Shown: one piece after another, positions 45,735-54,487 of the stretch
Numbering within the stretch: position 1 is the stretch's first letter
How the letters are laid out: each line of letters starts with the position of its first letter
Source: Lachnospiraceae bacterium G11
Lineage (GTDB): Bacteria; Bacillota; Clostridia; Lachnospirales; Lachnospiraceae
Assembly (NCBI GenBank): GCA_900103495.1
Contig: FMWZ01000013.1
Location: forward strand, 61,644-125,643
Direction: 5' to 3'
Length of the DNA: 64,000 nt
Program-made: the position numbers and the translations under genes
Notes under the pieces: generated by a model
What the model was told of the DNA's origin: nothing
Seen by the model: only the letters and a program-made list of their open reading frames with translations
Database searches by the model: none

Positions 45735-47411
45735 ATGATTGAGGTATTAGCTAGTTTTGCTTTTATGCTCAGCGTTTGTACGTTGACAGGATTTGCGGTT
45801 GCAGGGGGTATGAGATTTATAACCAAATCTCGCCTGCAAGGTTTTTCGATTATAATAACGGGCATCGTATCAATAACGGTGTTAACGGGATATTTGAGTA
45901 TATTTACTAAAATTGGAGCGCTAGCTAATTTTATGGTGCTTGCAATTGATGGTTTATATATCTGGATAGAGAGACGAAAGCTTCGCGCAGTTTCTCATAA
46001 AATTCTTGAGTATGCTCTTAAGCACAGGTGGGAATTGCTGTTTTATATCGGAGAGGCGATTATTATCGCTTATTTTACTTCAAGAGGGAATTACCACACA
46101 GATACCAATCTATATCATGCTGCGAACATTCGAATATATGAAGAGACCAGAGTGATTAAAGGATTAGCTAATGTTTTTAACAATTATGGCTATAACAGTA
46201 TGTATCATGCTTTTTGTGCTTTCTTCAGTGAACATTGGCTCTTAAGCAAACCATGGCATACAACTTCGGGTTTTTTAGCATTCATCTTTTCCGTTTATTC
46301 TACCCATAGATTGAAGTCTCTTAACGAGCGTAGAGTTAGACTTTCGGATGGCGGATGTATTGCCATATTAATATATGTTCTAAATATATTGTATTATACC
46401 AACTCACCGGCGACTGATTATGCTGCGATGCTTTTTGCTCTTTATATGATGACGGAGTGGATTAGAGTGAAGGAGACAACAGATGATGTGCTATCTTACG
46501 CTAATCTTTGCATCCTAGGCGTGTATATACTAACCCTTAAAATTTCGGCGGGATTGCTAATTGTTGCCGTAATCTATCCTGCTTGCATTTTTTTACGCGA
46601 GAAGAGAATTAGAGACACTATTAAATATCTATTAATTGGAACAGGGATTTCCCTACCTTATTTCATCAGAAATTTCTTTATCTCCGGATGGTTAGTTTAT
46701 CCCTTTAAGACGATAGATATTTTTAATGTAAGATGGAAAGTGCCGCTTGATATTCTTGAAATGGATGTAGCTATTATAGGTGGGAGTGGAAAATGCCTTT
46801 TTGATATGCCTGCAGATTTACCAATCTATCAATGGGTTCCGATATGGTGGAAAGCCCAGGAATATTATGGAAAGTTATTGGTTTTATCAGCCATATTGGG
46901 TGTGGGTGTGATGACGCTTCATGAGATTTATAGAATCACCCAAAAAAGAACCGATTTAGCTACTATATCTATCCTATTTGGCAATTTCGTATCCCTGATT
47001 CTCTGGTTTGTTGAGGCTCCCTTTATAAGATACGGTCTAGCTTTTTTGCTTTTTCCCCCATGCCTTACAGTGGCAGTATATTTGTCGGAAAAAAGATATG
47101 GATTCAGACGAATAGTAATGGGTGTATCAGCCATTTTAATTCTTTTTCTTTTACTTCCATTTGTTGATCACTATTTTGGGGATAATATTGGTTTTGTATC
47201 TATGCACAAGAGTGAACCATACTATGTATTTCAAAAAGATTATGACAGAACGGAGAATATTGAAATAAAGGTTGGGAATGTATTAATTAATGGAGCTTAC
47301 GGAGCTACGAACAGTTACTATGCGTACCCCAGTACAACTGGTCCTGTAGTAGATAGTAGATTACGGGCTTTTGGCGATACATTCGAAGAAGGGTTTTATA
47401 TGCAGGATTAA
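45735..47411 (+). CDS. large polytopic membrane protein, LIC_10190-like
   Basis: 558 residues with twelve or more helices. YHTDTNLYHAANIRIYEE (about 117) followed by VIKGLANVFNNYGYNSMYH resembles the LIC_10190-type membrane proteins (D-x-x-x-YHA then GLxN-x-x-x-x-GYNS), a GT-C-like group found in glycan loci. A PFIRYGLAFLLFPP helix near 435 fits the same group. The function has not been established. The C-terminal 60 residues are outside and hydrophilic. It follows the ManC-like gene by 18 bases, so mannose use is possible. Confidence 0.6.
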   Translation: MIEVLASFAFMLSVCTLTGFAVAGGMRFITKSRLQGFSIIITGIVSITVLTGYLSIFTKIGALANFMVLAIDGLYIWIERRKLRAVSHKILEYALKHRWELLFYIGEAIIIAYFTSRGNYHTDTNLYHAANIRIYEETRVIKGLANVFNNYGYNSMYHAFCAFFSEHWLLSKPWHTTSGFLAFIFSVYSTHRLKSLNERRVRLSDGGCIAILIYVLNILYYTNSPATDYAAMLFALYMMTEWIRVKETTDDVLSYANLCILGVYILTLKISAGLLIVAVIYPACIFLREKRIRDTIKYLLIGTGISLPYFIRNFFISGWLVYPFKTIDIFNVRWKVPLDILEMDVAIIGGSGKCLFDMPADLPIYQWVPIWWKAQEYYGKLLVLSAILGVGVMTLHEIYRITQKRTDLATISILFGNFVSLILWFVEAPFIRYGLAFLLFPPCLTVAVYLSEKRYGFRRIVMGVSAILILFLLLPFVDHYFGDNIGFVSMHKSEPYYVFQKDYDRTENIEIKVGNVLINGAYGATNSYYAYPSTTGPVVDSRLRAFGDTFEEGFYMQD

Positions 47412-47455
47412 CTTACTCCAGTATGCAAGATATGTAGTGAAATGAGGTGCTTGTA

Positions 47456-48505
47456 ATGAATAATTCAGATTCAACATCAAGAAACAGATTATTGGATATA
47501 ATCAAGGCGCTATGTATTATATTCGTGATTACCACACATTTTACATGGCAAGATAGTGAAAGATTAACTTTTTTGTTCCCTTTTTGGATTGACATGGCTG
47601 TCCCATTCTTTATGCTTGTATCAGGCTATTCTTATGCCCTTTCGTACAAGAGGAGAAAAATAGATAGCTTAGAAAAAGCTTATTGCTGTAGTGGATTGCT
47701 TGATAGAGCACTGAATTATATAATACCATTTACCCTTTTCTACTTGATCGAGATAACAATATTTTTTGCCACTGGTGAAAAAAAATTTACTATTCGGGAA
47801 TTGATTTCCTGTTGTTTCGTGTTTTTAAAAGGTGGGTACGGACCTGGAAGTTTTTACTTTCCTTTGTTAATCCAGCTTATATTTCTTTTTCCCATGATAT
47901 TTATGCTAATAAATAAATATCAATTAATGGGTCTGATTCAGTGTGGAGTTGTTAATCTTATCTATGAACTGACGCAGAGAGTCTATGATATGAATTCAGA
48001 ATACTATCGTCTCATAGTTTTAAGGTATGTTTTGCTTATTGCATGCGGCTGTTATCTAGCCGTATATGATGTAAAGGTATTAGATTTGAAATTGATAATT
48101 TCGTTTATTGTAGGAGGTGCATTTATTTTTGGAGTGAATTACACTTCATATAATCCTCAAATTATCAGATATTGGACGGGAACCTCTTTCCTTTCGACAT
48201 TTTATGTCGGTCCAATTGCATGCTTTTTGTTATCAAAGGCCGTGGTAAAAAAAGAGACTTTCTTGGCAAAGATAGGCGAGGCATCATATTATATATATCT
48301 TGCTCAGATGACATGGTATATAAGTGGAAGCAGTTTGATTAGGGCTTTGAACTTAAATAGAATGGTAGAATTGGCTGTGAATTTAATTGTATGCTTGGGT
48401 GCAGGAATAACGTTTTATTTGCTCTTTTCAAAACATATAAGCAAGATATCCAAGAAAATTGCAAATTCATCATTGATAAATGGGAAACTAAGTATATTGA
48501 AATGA
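47456..48505 (+). CDS. acyltransferase-3 family membrane protein
   Basis: About 349 residues with ten helices. RNRLLDIIKALCIIFVITTHF (about 7-27) carries the catalytic-type His after helix 1, and MAVPFFMLVSGYSYALSYKRR near 47 follows, both standard for acyltransferase-3 (OafA/WecH-like) proteins that O-acetylate or succinylate extracytoplasmic glycans. GPGSFYFPLLIQLIFLFP near 130 matches the family's middle helices. ATG 47456 is chosen because GAGG lies eight bases upstream; GTG 47447 is the alternative. It differs from the second acyltransferase-3 at 51528. Confidence 0.88.
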   Translation: MNNSDSTSRNRLLDIIKALCIIFVITTHFTWQDSERLTFLFPFWIDMAVPFFMLVSGYSYALSYKRRKIDSLEKAYCCSGLLDRALNYIIPFTLFYLIEITIFFATGEKKFTIRELISCCFVFLKGGYGPGSFYFPLLIQLIFLFPMIFMLINKYQLMGLIQCGVVNLIYELTQRVYDMNSEYYRLIVLRYVLLIACGCYLAVYDVKVLDLKLIISFIVGGAFIFGVNYTSYNPQIIRYWTGTSFLSTFYVGPIACFLLSKAVVKKETFLAKIGEASYYIYLAQMTWYISGSSLIRALNLNRMVELAVNLIVCLGAGITFYLLFSKHISKISKKIANSSLINGKLSILK

Positions 48506-48603
48506 TTATAATATTTATTTTTTGTTTCCTTAATAAAACCTTAAAAAAATGATGAGATAATAGTTTTGTAGTTACAGACCATACGTGAAAGTAGGTGGAA
48601 ATA

Positions 48604-49665
48604 ATGAGGAAGAAAAAAATAATTGCAATTTACGCTGTTTTCATGATGGTATTTGCATTAATCGGTTGCGGAAATGATGAGTATTCTGCCGGCATTCCTT
48701 CTGTGGTTGAGGAAGAGGCAAGAGTTAATTCGGAGAAAGCCAGAACCGAGACTGAGGAGGAAATAGCTAATAGAGCAAAACAGCAAGTGGAAATCGCAAA
48801 AGCCAAAGCTGAGGCACAGAAACAATATGAGAATTTTGAATTGGTAATGAACGGAGATATGGGAGAAGTCAAAATAGCTTCTTCATTTAGACAAGAAATT
48901 ACAATACCAACATACATTTATTTCCCTAAAGACTTCAACGCAGAAGAAACGTATCCGTTAGTTATTATGTTTCCTGGTTTTTCTGCTGATCACAATAATG
49001 GCACCAGATTTGATGATATTACCAAGGAACTGAACAAAGAAGGGCTAATTGTTGTGCAGTATGATAATCCGGGGTATGGAAAAAGTTCAGAAGTCAATTT
49101 AGCATATACGCTTACCAATGTGAAAAATGATGCTGTTGATGTACTGAATTACATGGAAAGAAACTACAATATTAGTAAGGTCGGGGCCTTTGGCTATGAT
49201 GTTGGTGGACGTATAGCTATGGAGTTGCAGGTGGAAAAAATGTATAACTTCGACCAGATGGAGCTATTGGGACCGTATTGTGATGCTGATGACTTTATTC
49301 ATGCATGCTTTGATAATAACATTTGGGGCGAGTTGAAAAAGAAAGCTCAAGATTATGGAATGGTAAGGTATGTACAACAAGAGTATAGCTTGCAATGGTT
49401 TACAGATTGGGAAAGAGAAGAAAACTTAACCGAAGATTTTTGCAAGGCATTTGACGGGAAAAGAGTCATGTTGGTATATTCTGTTGTTGACGATTGTGTA
49501 GACCCTATCAAGATGGAGAAGTTCTACAAAAAAATTGGTGCAGCTGCCATTTGTATCTCGGACTGGGGACATGATTTGGGAGTTAGAGGGTACGACACTC
49601 CAAAACAAACAACGAAAACTATTCAACAGCAGTCTGTAGCGTTTTGGAAAGATTTATTAGACTAG
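48604..49665 (+). CDS. lipoprotein alpha/beta hydrolase with Asp nucleophile
   Basis: About 353 residues. A signal peptide ends in a lipobox ALIGC (Cys about 21), so it should be lipid-anchored outside. A charged, helical linker (about 30-80) precedes an alpha/beta hydrolase domain. YPLVIMFPGFSAD holds the oxyanion region. The elbow reads FGYDVGGR with Asp199 where esterases have Ser. Acidic residues follow in DDCVDP (about 297), and His323 lies in DWGHDLG. Asp nucleophiles occur in haloalkane dehalogenases and epoxide hydrolases, yet the rest looks like a carbohydrate-ester or acyl hydrolase. Removal of acyl groups near the acyltransferases is one idea. AGGTGG precedes ATG 48604. Confidence 0.8.
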   Translation: MRKKKIIAIYAVFMMVFALIGCGNDEYSAGIPSVVEEEARVNSEKARTETEEEIANRAKQQVEIAKAKAEAQKQYENFELVMNGDMGEVKIASSFRQEITIPTYIYFPKDFNAEETYPLVIMFPGFSADHNNGTRFDDITKELNKEGLIVVQYDNPGYGKSSEVNLAYTLTNVKNDAVDVLNYMERNYNISKVGAFGYDVGGRIAMELQVEKMYNFDQMELLGPYCDADDFIHACFDNNIWGELKKKAQDYGMVRYVQQEYSLQWFTDWEREENLTEDFCKAFDGKRVMLVYSVVDDCVDPIKMEKFYKKIGAAAICISDWGHDLGVRGYDTPKQTTKTIQQQSVAFWKDLLD

Positions 49666-49686
49666 GCGGAACTAGATTTGTACTGA

Positions 49687-49711
49687 GGGAATCCTTTAGG
49701 ATTCCCTTTTT
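49687..49711 (+). terminator. rho-independent terminator of block 2
   Basis: GGGAATCC (49687-49694) and GGATTCCC (49699-49706) form an 8-bp stem with a four-base loop, followed at once by five Ts. It lies 21 bases after the stop of the lipoprotein gene. It separates block 2 from the DUF6020-like gene. Confidence 0.9.
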
Positions 49712-49754
49712 ATAACATCAAATAATACATGTGGTATTATATAAGAGAGAGGTT

Positions 49755-51527
49755 ATGTACAAAGGAGATGAGATCATAGCTAGTGTTAAAAGCCAAATCA
49801 TCATTAAATCTTTTCTGACGGCCGAGGCGTTGACCGTCTCTTTTGTGTTGACAAAAGCAGAGAAGATAACGGACTTAGTTTATGACATACTCGGGAGCTA
49901 TAGCTTTATTGCTATAGTTCTATTTGTAGTACTTATCGTTTTCTATATTTTTATGTCAAAGGGAGAACGTGAAGGTAAGCAATTCATTGGTCTTTCCATG
50001 GTTTTTTCAGCCAGCCTGTTAGTTGGGAAGTCTTTCACTGATACAAACAGCTTTGTTTATTGCTTCGGGAGTGTATCTAACTTCGTAATCTTTATCATTA
50101 GTCTTGCTGGATATACCTGCCTTTTTATGGAATTAATTCCCTTATTTATTAATGGCTACAAGAATTTGAATGCATCACAAAAGGTATTCAATCTTTCTTT
50201 CAATAATTCTTTTGTCATTATCATGACATTCTGGCTTCCAGCTATACTTTTAAGTTCTCCCGGAAATCTTTGTTACGATGTCCTTGGTGAAATTGGGATG
50301 GCTATGGGCGATGTATCAATTACATCCCATCATCCGTTATTGCATATATTACTCGTAGGGTTCTTTATAAAGATTGGTGAACTGATTGGAAGCATTTCAA
50401 TTGGTCTTTTCATATACATTCTTTTCCAATCAATAATGTTGGCTCTTGCTTTAGCAGGAACCATTGCATGGCTTAAGAAAGAAAAAGCATGTTCAGACAC
50501 TATGCTTTTGGTTATACTGGGGATTTATTGCATTTCCCCCATGTATTCCAACATGGCTTCCACCGCCATAAAAGACGTTCCATTTATGGCAGCGGTTATA
50601 TGGTACGTTGTACTACTTGCTGAAATGGCATTCCATAAAGAAAGAATTAAGGACAAGAAATTTGTTGCCATATTTATCGTCGTATCAATATTAACCTGTC
50701 TTCTTAGAAACAACGGTCTTTATATGGTTGCTTTATCGGGTGTGGTTATTACTGTGTCGTGGTGGAGAAATGCAGACCGAGCAGTCAGAATCAGGCTGGC
50801 GTTGGCGCTTATTGTACTGCCAATAGTATTTTCCAAGTTTGTTGATGGCGGGTTAATGGTGGCTACAAAGGCGGATAAAGGTTCGGCAATAGAAGCGTTG
50901 TCTGTTCCGCTTCAACAGTCGGCAAGATACTTGCAGTTATACAAAGATGAGCTGACGGACGAAGAAATAAAAGTTTATAACAATACGTTTGTAGATTACA
51001 GAGAAGCAGCGGCCGCATATGATCCTGACCTGGCTGACCCTGTTAAGACCTTTGCTTACTACGGTGAGGAGAAAGGAACATTATCTCTTTCCTCTTACCT
51101 TACTATATGGTTTAAGGATTTCTTTAAACACCCGGTAGTATACTTTGAAGCCTTTTTTGCTCATATATATGGCTGGTTTGATCCTGCCATAGCCAATGCT
51201 CCAAGATATGAGGTGGAGGAGAGTGTATTTGGGACAGGACTAAGCATTCCTCAGAAGATTGTTTTATTCTACTACAGATTTGCAGAGAGGATTACTCCTC
51301 TTAATATGCTGCAAAACGTCGGAATATACACCTGGCTTCTTTTCATCCTTTTAAGGATTCTTAAGGATGAGAATAGGTGCATCAGATGCCTGACGGCCCC
51401 TTTGGTTGTTTCGCTATTGATATGCATGGCTTCGCCCTGCTTTTATGGGCATCCCAGATATGCCTTTCCTTACATGTTCACTTTGCCATTCTATTATGGC
51501 TTTGCTTTAAAGAAGGATAAAGAATAG
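49755..51527 (+). CDS. DUF6020-like polytopic membrane protein
   Basis: About 590 residues with twelve or more helices. LLSSPGNLCYDVLGEIGMAM followed by TSHHPLLHILLVGFF (about 180-215) matches the DUF6020 pattern (PG-x-x-x-YD then HHP), a GT-C-like group frequent in Firmicute glycan loci. A soluble region at about 380-445 contains many acidic residues. Function is not known; transfer of a lipid-linked sugar or polymer modification is possible. The start is uncertain: ATG 49755 has GAGAGG only two bases upstream, and an in-frame GTG at 49731 lacks a ribosome-binding site. It opens block 3 after the terminator. Confidence 0.65.
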   Translation: MYKGDEIIASVKSQIIIKSFLTAEALTVSFVLTKAEKITDLVYDILGSYSFIAIVLFVVLIVFYIFMSKGEREGKQFIGLSMVFSASLLVGKSFTDTNSFVYCFGSVSNFVIFIISLAGYTCLFMELIPLFINGYKNLNASQKVFNLSFNNSFVIIMTFWLPAILLSSPGNLCYDVLGEIGMAMGDVSITSHHPLLHILLVGFFIKIGELIGSISIGLFIYILFQSIMLALALAGTIAWLKKEKACSDTMLLVILGIYCISPMYSNMASTAIKDVPFMAAVIWYVVLLAEMAFHKERIKDKKFVAIFIVVSILTCLLRNNGLYMVALSGVVITVSWWRNADRAVRIRLALALIVLPIVFSKFVDGGLMVATKADKGSAIEALSVPLQQSARYLQLYKDELTDEEIKVYNNTFVDYREAAAAYDPDLADPVKTFAYYGEEKGTLSLSSYLTIWFKDFFKHPVVYFEAFFAHIYGWFDPAIANAPRYEVEESVFGTGLSIPQKIVLFYYRFAERITPLNMLQNVGIYTWLLFILLRILKDENRCIRCLTAPLVVSLLICMASPCFYGHPRYAFPYMFTLPFYYGFALKKDKE

Positions 51528-52583
51528 ATGAATAAGACTTTCACCAAAGAAGACACTTTGCTTGTAAAGGGAATAGCGATTCTTTTCATGCTCTTTTATC
51601 ATCTCTTTGAGACTTATGAGAGAGTAAACTCCTTAGGGGTTATTTATGCGCCATTATCAGAGAATGCGTTCCTGATGATTTCAGGGTTTGGAAATATTTG
51701 TGTAGCTATATTTGCATTCTTGAGTGCCTATGGAATCAGCAAGAAGCTTATGAGCCTTGAAGGTGCCGGCTTAAGAGCATGGTATAAGGTCTCTGCAAAA
51801 AGATACCTTAAGTTACTGGTCGGATTCCTTTGCATATACGCATCAGTAACTCTTTTGTGGTTTTATAAGTTTGATTATGTGAAGTTATATGGAAAAGGCT
51901 GGCAGGGAGCGCTTTGCGGTCTTTTGGATGCCTCTGGACTAGCTCAGGTGGCAGGAACACCTACACTATGTGAGACATGGTGGTATATGGAGATAGCGAT
52001 TATCATTATCTTCATAACACCTATACTTTTAAAAGTTGTCAAAAGTATGGGAAATTATAGCATTATAGTGGGAGTGTTATTACCGCTTATTGTGGAGTTG
52101 CCCTTTGATTTTAAGAGATATTATTTTGTGATTCTTTTGGGCGTAGTTGCTGCACATGAAGAGTGGTTTGAAAGGGCAAGCTTTGATAGATTTCCAAGGT
52201 GGGCGAGAATCATTGTAGGGATAGTACTATTGGCTGCACTGGTTGTAATCAGGCAAAACTATTTCGTATACAATAACTTTGCTTATTTGCTGGATGGAGC
52301 AATAGCCGTGTTCTTTGCATGGTTTATGAAGGAATTGTTCGGAGGAATTACCGGGGTTAAGCAGGCATTAAGATTCCTTGGTAAGCACTCCATGAACATT
52401 TATTTTATCCATTCATTCATTTATATGATTATCTATCAGGAATTCATTTATTCTTTCAGGCATGCAGGACTTATATTCCTTGTGCTTTTGGCAGTATGCC
52501 TTGTTTATTCTATTTGCCTTGAGGGAATAAAGAATTCCATTATAAGAATTATCAGGAGAAAAGATGCAGGAACTGGTAAGTAA
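51528..52583 (+). CDS. acyltransferase-3 family membrane protein
   Basis: 351 residues, ten helices. TLLVKGIAILFMLFYHLFETY (about 10-30) has the family His in FYHLF, and FGNICVAIFAFLSAYGISKKL near 60 is the expected second block. FLGKHSMNIYFIHSFIYMI near 285 is a strong C-terminal marker. It should acylate an extracytoplasmic glycan. The start follows the previous stop without a gap, and the end overlaps the next gene by 20 bases. A degenerate SGNH protein three genes on could be its partner. Confidence 0.88.
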   Translation: MNKTFTKEDTLLVKGIAILFMLFYHLFETYERVNSLGVIYAPLSENAFLMISGFGNICVAIFAFLSAYGISKKLMSLEGAGLRAWYKVSAKRYLKLLVGFLCIYASVTLLWFYKFDYVKLYGKGWQGALCGLLDASGLAQVAGTPTLCETWWYMEIAIIIIFITPILLKVVKSMGNYSIIVGVLLPLIVELPFDFKRYYFVILLGVVAAHEEWFERASFDRFPRWARIIVGIVLLAALVVIRQNYFVYNNFAYLLDGAIAVFFAWFMKELFGGITGVKQALRFLGKHSMNIYFIHSFIYMIIYQEFIYSFRHAGLIFLVLLAVCLVYSICLEGIKNSIIRIIRRKDAGTGK

Positions 52584-53691
52584 TTCCTTCGGTGGTTTAA
52601 TTCTTTTCATATGGCTATTTGTTGTTCCTGTGCTTATGGGCATTCCCTTTGCGGGGATAGGAAGTGAGGACAGGAAACACATACGTACTGCCTGGATATG
52701 CGGGTACATGGAGATGTGGGCGATTTTTCAAATCGTGGCCATGGTATTTGTGCTGACAACCAGGGAGTTTTCTCATGTTGTAAACACATACATTGGAGTT
52801 TGTGTGTTGGTATGTCTTTTGGGACTTTTTATCGGGCTTAAAAAGAGAAGGGCTTTTACTCTTGATTTGAGGGCTCTGTGGAATGAAGAGAAGGAAAGAA
52901 AGGTTGTAAATATAATTCTTTGGACAATTTCCATAGCAGTTGTGCTTATACAGGTATATAAGAGCATTACCATGGCTTTCGCCGATGGTGATGACGCTTA
53001 TTACATTCCAATTTCAGCTTCAACAGTGGCAAGTGGGAAGATGTATAATTCAATTCCTTACGACGGTTATCCCACGACCCTTGATATGAGACATGCTTTG
53101 GCACCTTTTCCGGTGTGGATAGCATTCTTGTCTGAGGTAAGCGGAATTCATTCAACAATTATTGCCCATACCATTCTTGCACCAGTTCTCATTCTGGTTA
53201 CTTATAGCATTTATTACAGAATGGGATACATGCTCTTTAAAAAGAATCGTGATGGCGTTCCGATTTTTATGCTTTTGGTAAGCGTGCTTATCATGTACGG
53301 AAACTACTCATTCTACACCGTGGAAACCTTTATGCTCACAAGAACAGGCCAGGGCAAATCAGTACTGGGAAACATTGTAATTCCTTTTATTATGTTATGC
53401 ATTCTTCAGATGGGACAGGAATTTACGTCTGATGAAATATTGGCATCAGGCCATAGAAGACCAAGTAAAGAGTCCAATAAACGTAAGATTCTTCTTGGAA
53501 TTCTTATTACTACGGCGACAGTGGCTTCATGGTTATGCAGCACTATGGGAGCCATACTTACATCTGCATTGGTAGGGCTTTGCGGAGTAATCATATTTAT
53601 AACTTACAAAAACATTAAGGCTATAGCATACGCATTTGCATGCTGTATTCCTTCAATAATTTTCCTTTTAGGCTATTTGGTGATAACGTGA
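52564..53691 (+). CDS. DUF6077-like membrane protein, N-terminal part (gene split)
   Basis: 375 residues with nine or so helices. The DUF6077 pattern is DGDDAYYIPISASTVASG (about 140) followed by YDGYPTTLDMRHALAPFPVW and TRTGQGKSVLGNIVIPF. Proteins of this type are expected to be about 600-650 residues, with further helices and a soluble tail. Here the frame stops at TGA 53689-53691, in the middle of a hydrophobic helix (IPSIIFLLGYLVIT). The following gene continues in another frame with the missing helices and tail. Function is unknown, GT-C-like. Confidence 0.65.
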   Translation: MQELVSNSFGGLILFIWLFVVPVLMGIPFAGIGSEDRKHIRTAWICGYMEMWAIFQIVAMVFVLTTREFSHVVNTYIGVCVLVCLLGLFIGLKKRRAFTLDLRALWNEEKERKVVNIILWTISIAVVLIQVYKSITMAFADGDDAYYIPISASTVASGKMYNSIPYDGYPTTLDMRHALAPFPVWIAFLSEVSGIHSTIIAHTILAPVLILVTYSIYYRMGYMLFKKNRDGVPIFMLLVSVLIMYGNYSFYTVETFMLTRTGQGKSVLGNIVIPFIMLCILQMGQEFTSDEILASGHRRPSKESNKRKILLGILITTATVASWLCSTMGAILTSALVGLCGVIIFITYKNIKAIAYAFACCIPSIIFLLGYLVIT

Positions 53692-54467
53692 GTGAAATTT
53701 GGACCGGTATTTTACAACTTTATAGAGATTACACCGGAACAGGAATGCTTGCGGGAGTATTCATCATTGCTGTAGGAGTACTCGTTTATCTTGAAAAAGA
53801 TAAAGACCGAAGAGTGCTTTTAGTTCTTATGCCAATTTTGGTATTTGTTTTGTTCCTGTTTCCCTTGTTTGCATGGGCAGTTAACAGGTATGCGGAATCG
53901 GAGATATACTACAGGTTCCTTTGGCTTCTCCCTGTAACCGTAGTTATAGCTTACGTTGGAACCAAAATCTTACTGTTTGTAAGAGGATGGCATCGAATAG
54001 TGGCAGCAATTCTTCTTTGCTGTATTATTACTGTATGTGGAGACTATGCATACGATAATGAGTATTTCAGCAAGGCAGAGAACGCTTATCATGTCCCTCA
54101 GGTTGTGGTAGATATCTGCGATGAGATAGTTATTGAAGGACGAGAGGTAAGAGCGGTATTCCCTGCTGATTTGGTGCAGTATGTAAGGCAGTATTCGCCT
54201 TATGTATGTCTGGCATTTGGGCGTGACGTGACAGTTGACAGGTGGAATCTGTATAACGACGTATATGAAATATTCGAACTGGGGTTGCCTAATGGCATAA
54301 CGGAGGCACAACTCCTTTCTGATGTATGTAGAAGTAATGAGGTTCATTACGTTATATGGGACTCCGACAGAGAGATGATAGGAAATCTGGCGGATTTTGG
54401 TTTTACCATGATATCTACTGTAGGTAAATATGATATCTACATTGATGATAAAGCGGGATTGAGATAA
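53688..54467 (+). CDS. DUF6077-like protein, C-terminal part (gene split)
   Basis: About 259 residues from GTG 53688, which overlaps the previous stop as GTGA; an in-frame ATG at 53640 is possible but lacks a ribosome-binding site. Three helices (about 20-130) precede a soluble domain with VRAVFPADLVQYVRQYSPYV and VHYVIWDSDREMIG, a layout that would complete the truncated preceding protein. Either a frameshift split one gene or the two halves are made as coupled subunits. No known function. Confidence 0.55.
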   Translation: MSEIWTGILQLYRDYTGTGMLAGVFIIAVGVLVYLEKDKDRRVLLVLMPILVFVLFLFPLFAWAVNRYAESEIYYRFLWLLPVTVVIAYVGTKILLFVRGWHRIVAAILLCCIITVCGDYAYDNEYFSKAENAYHVPQVVVDICDEIVIEGREVRAVFPADLVQYVRQYSPYVCLAFGRDVTVDRWNLYNDVYEIFELGLPNGITEAQLLSDVCRSNEVHYVIWDSDREMIGNLADFGFTMISTVGKYDIYIDDKAGLR

Positions 54468-54487
54468 GATTTATATAAGGAGTTACT

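Noticed and set aside
48506..48603. TATAAT at 48507-48512 and GATAAT at 48556-48561 as promoters for the lipoprotein gene
   Set aside because: Neither has a recognisable -35 box at suitable spacing, and the region is AT-rich, so such hexamers are expected by chance.
53640..53691. Programmed -1 frameshift site joining the two DUF6077-like frames
   Set aside because: No X-XXY-YYZ slippery heptamer is in the overlap in the right phase, and no obvious downstream stem was seen; a mutation, sequencing error or coupled gene pair is simpler.
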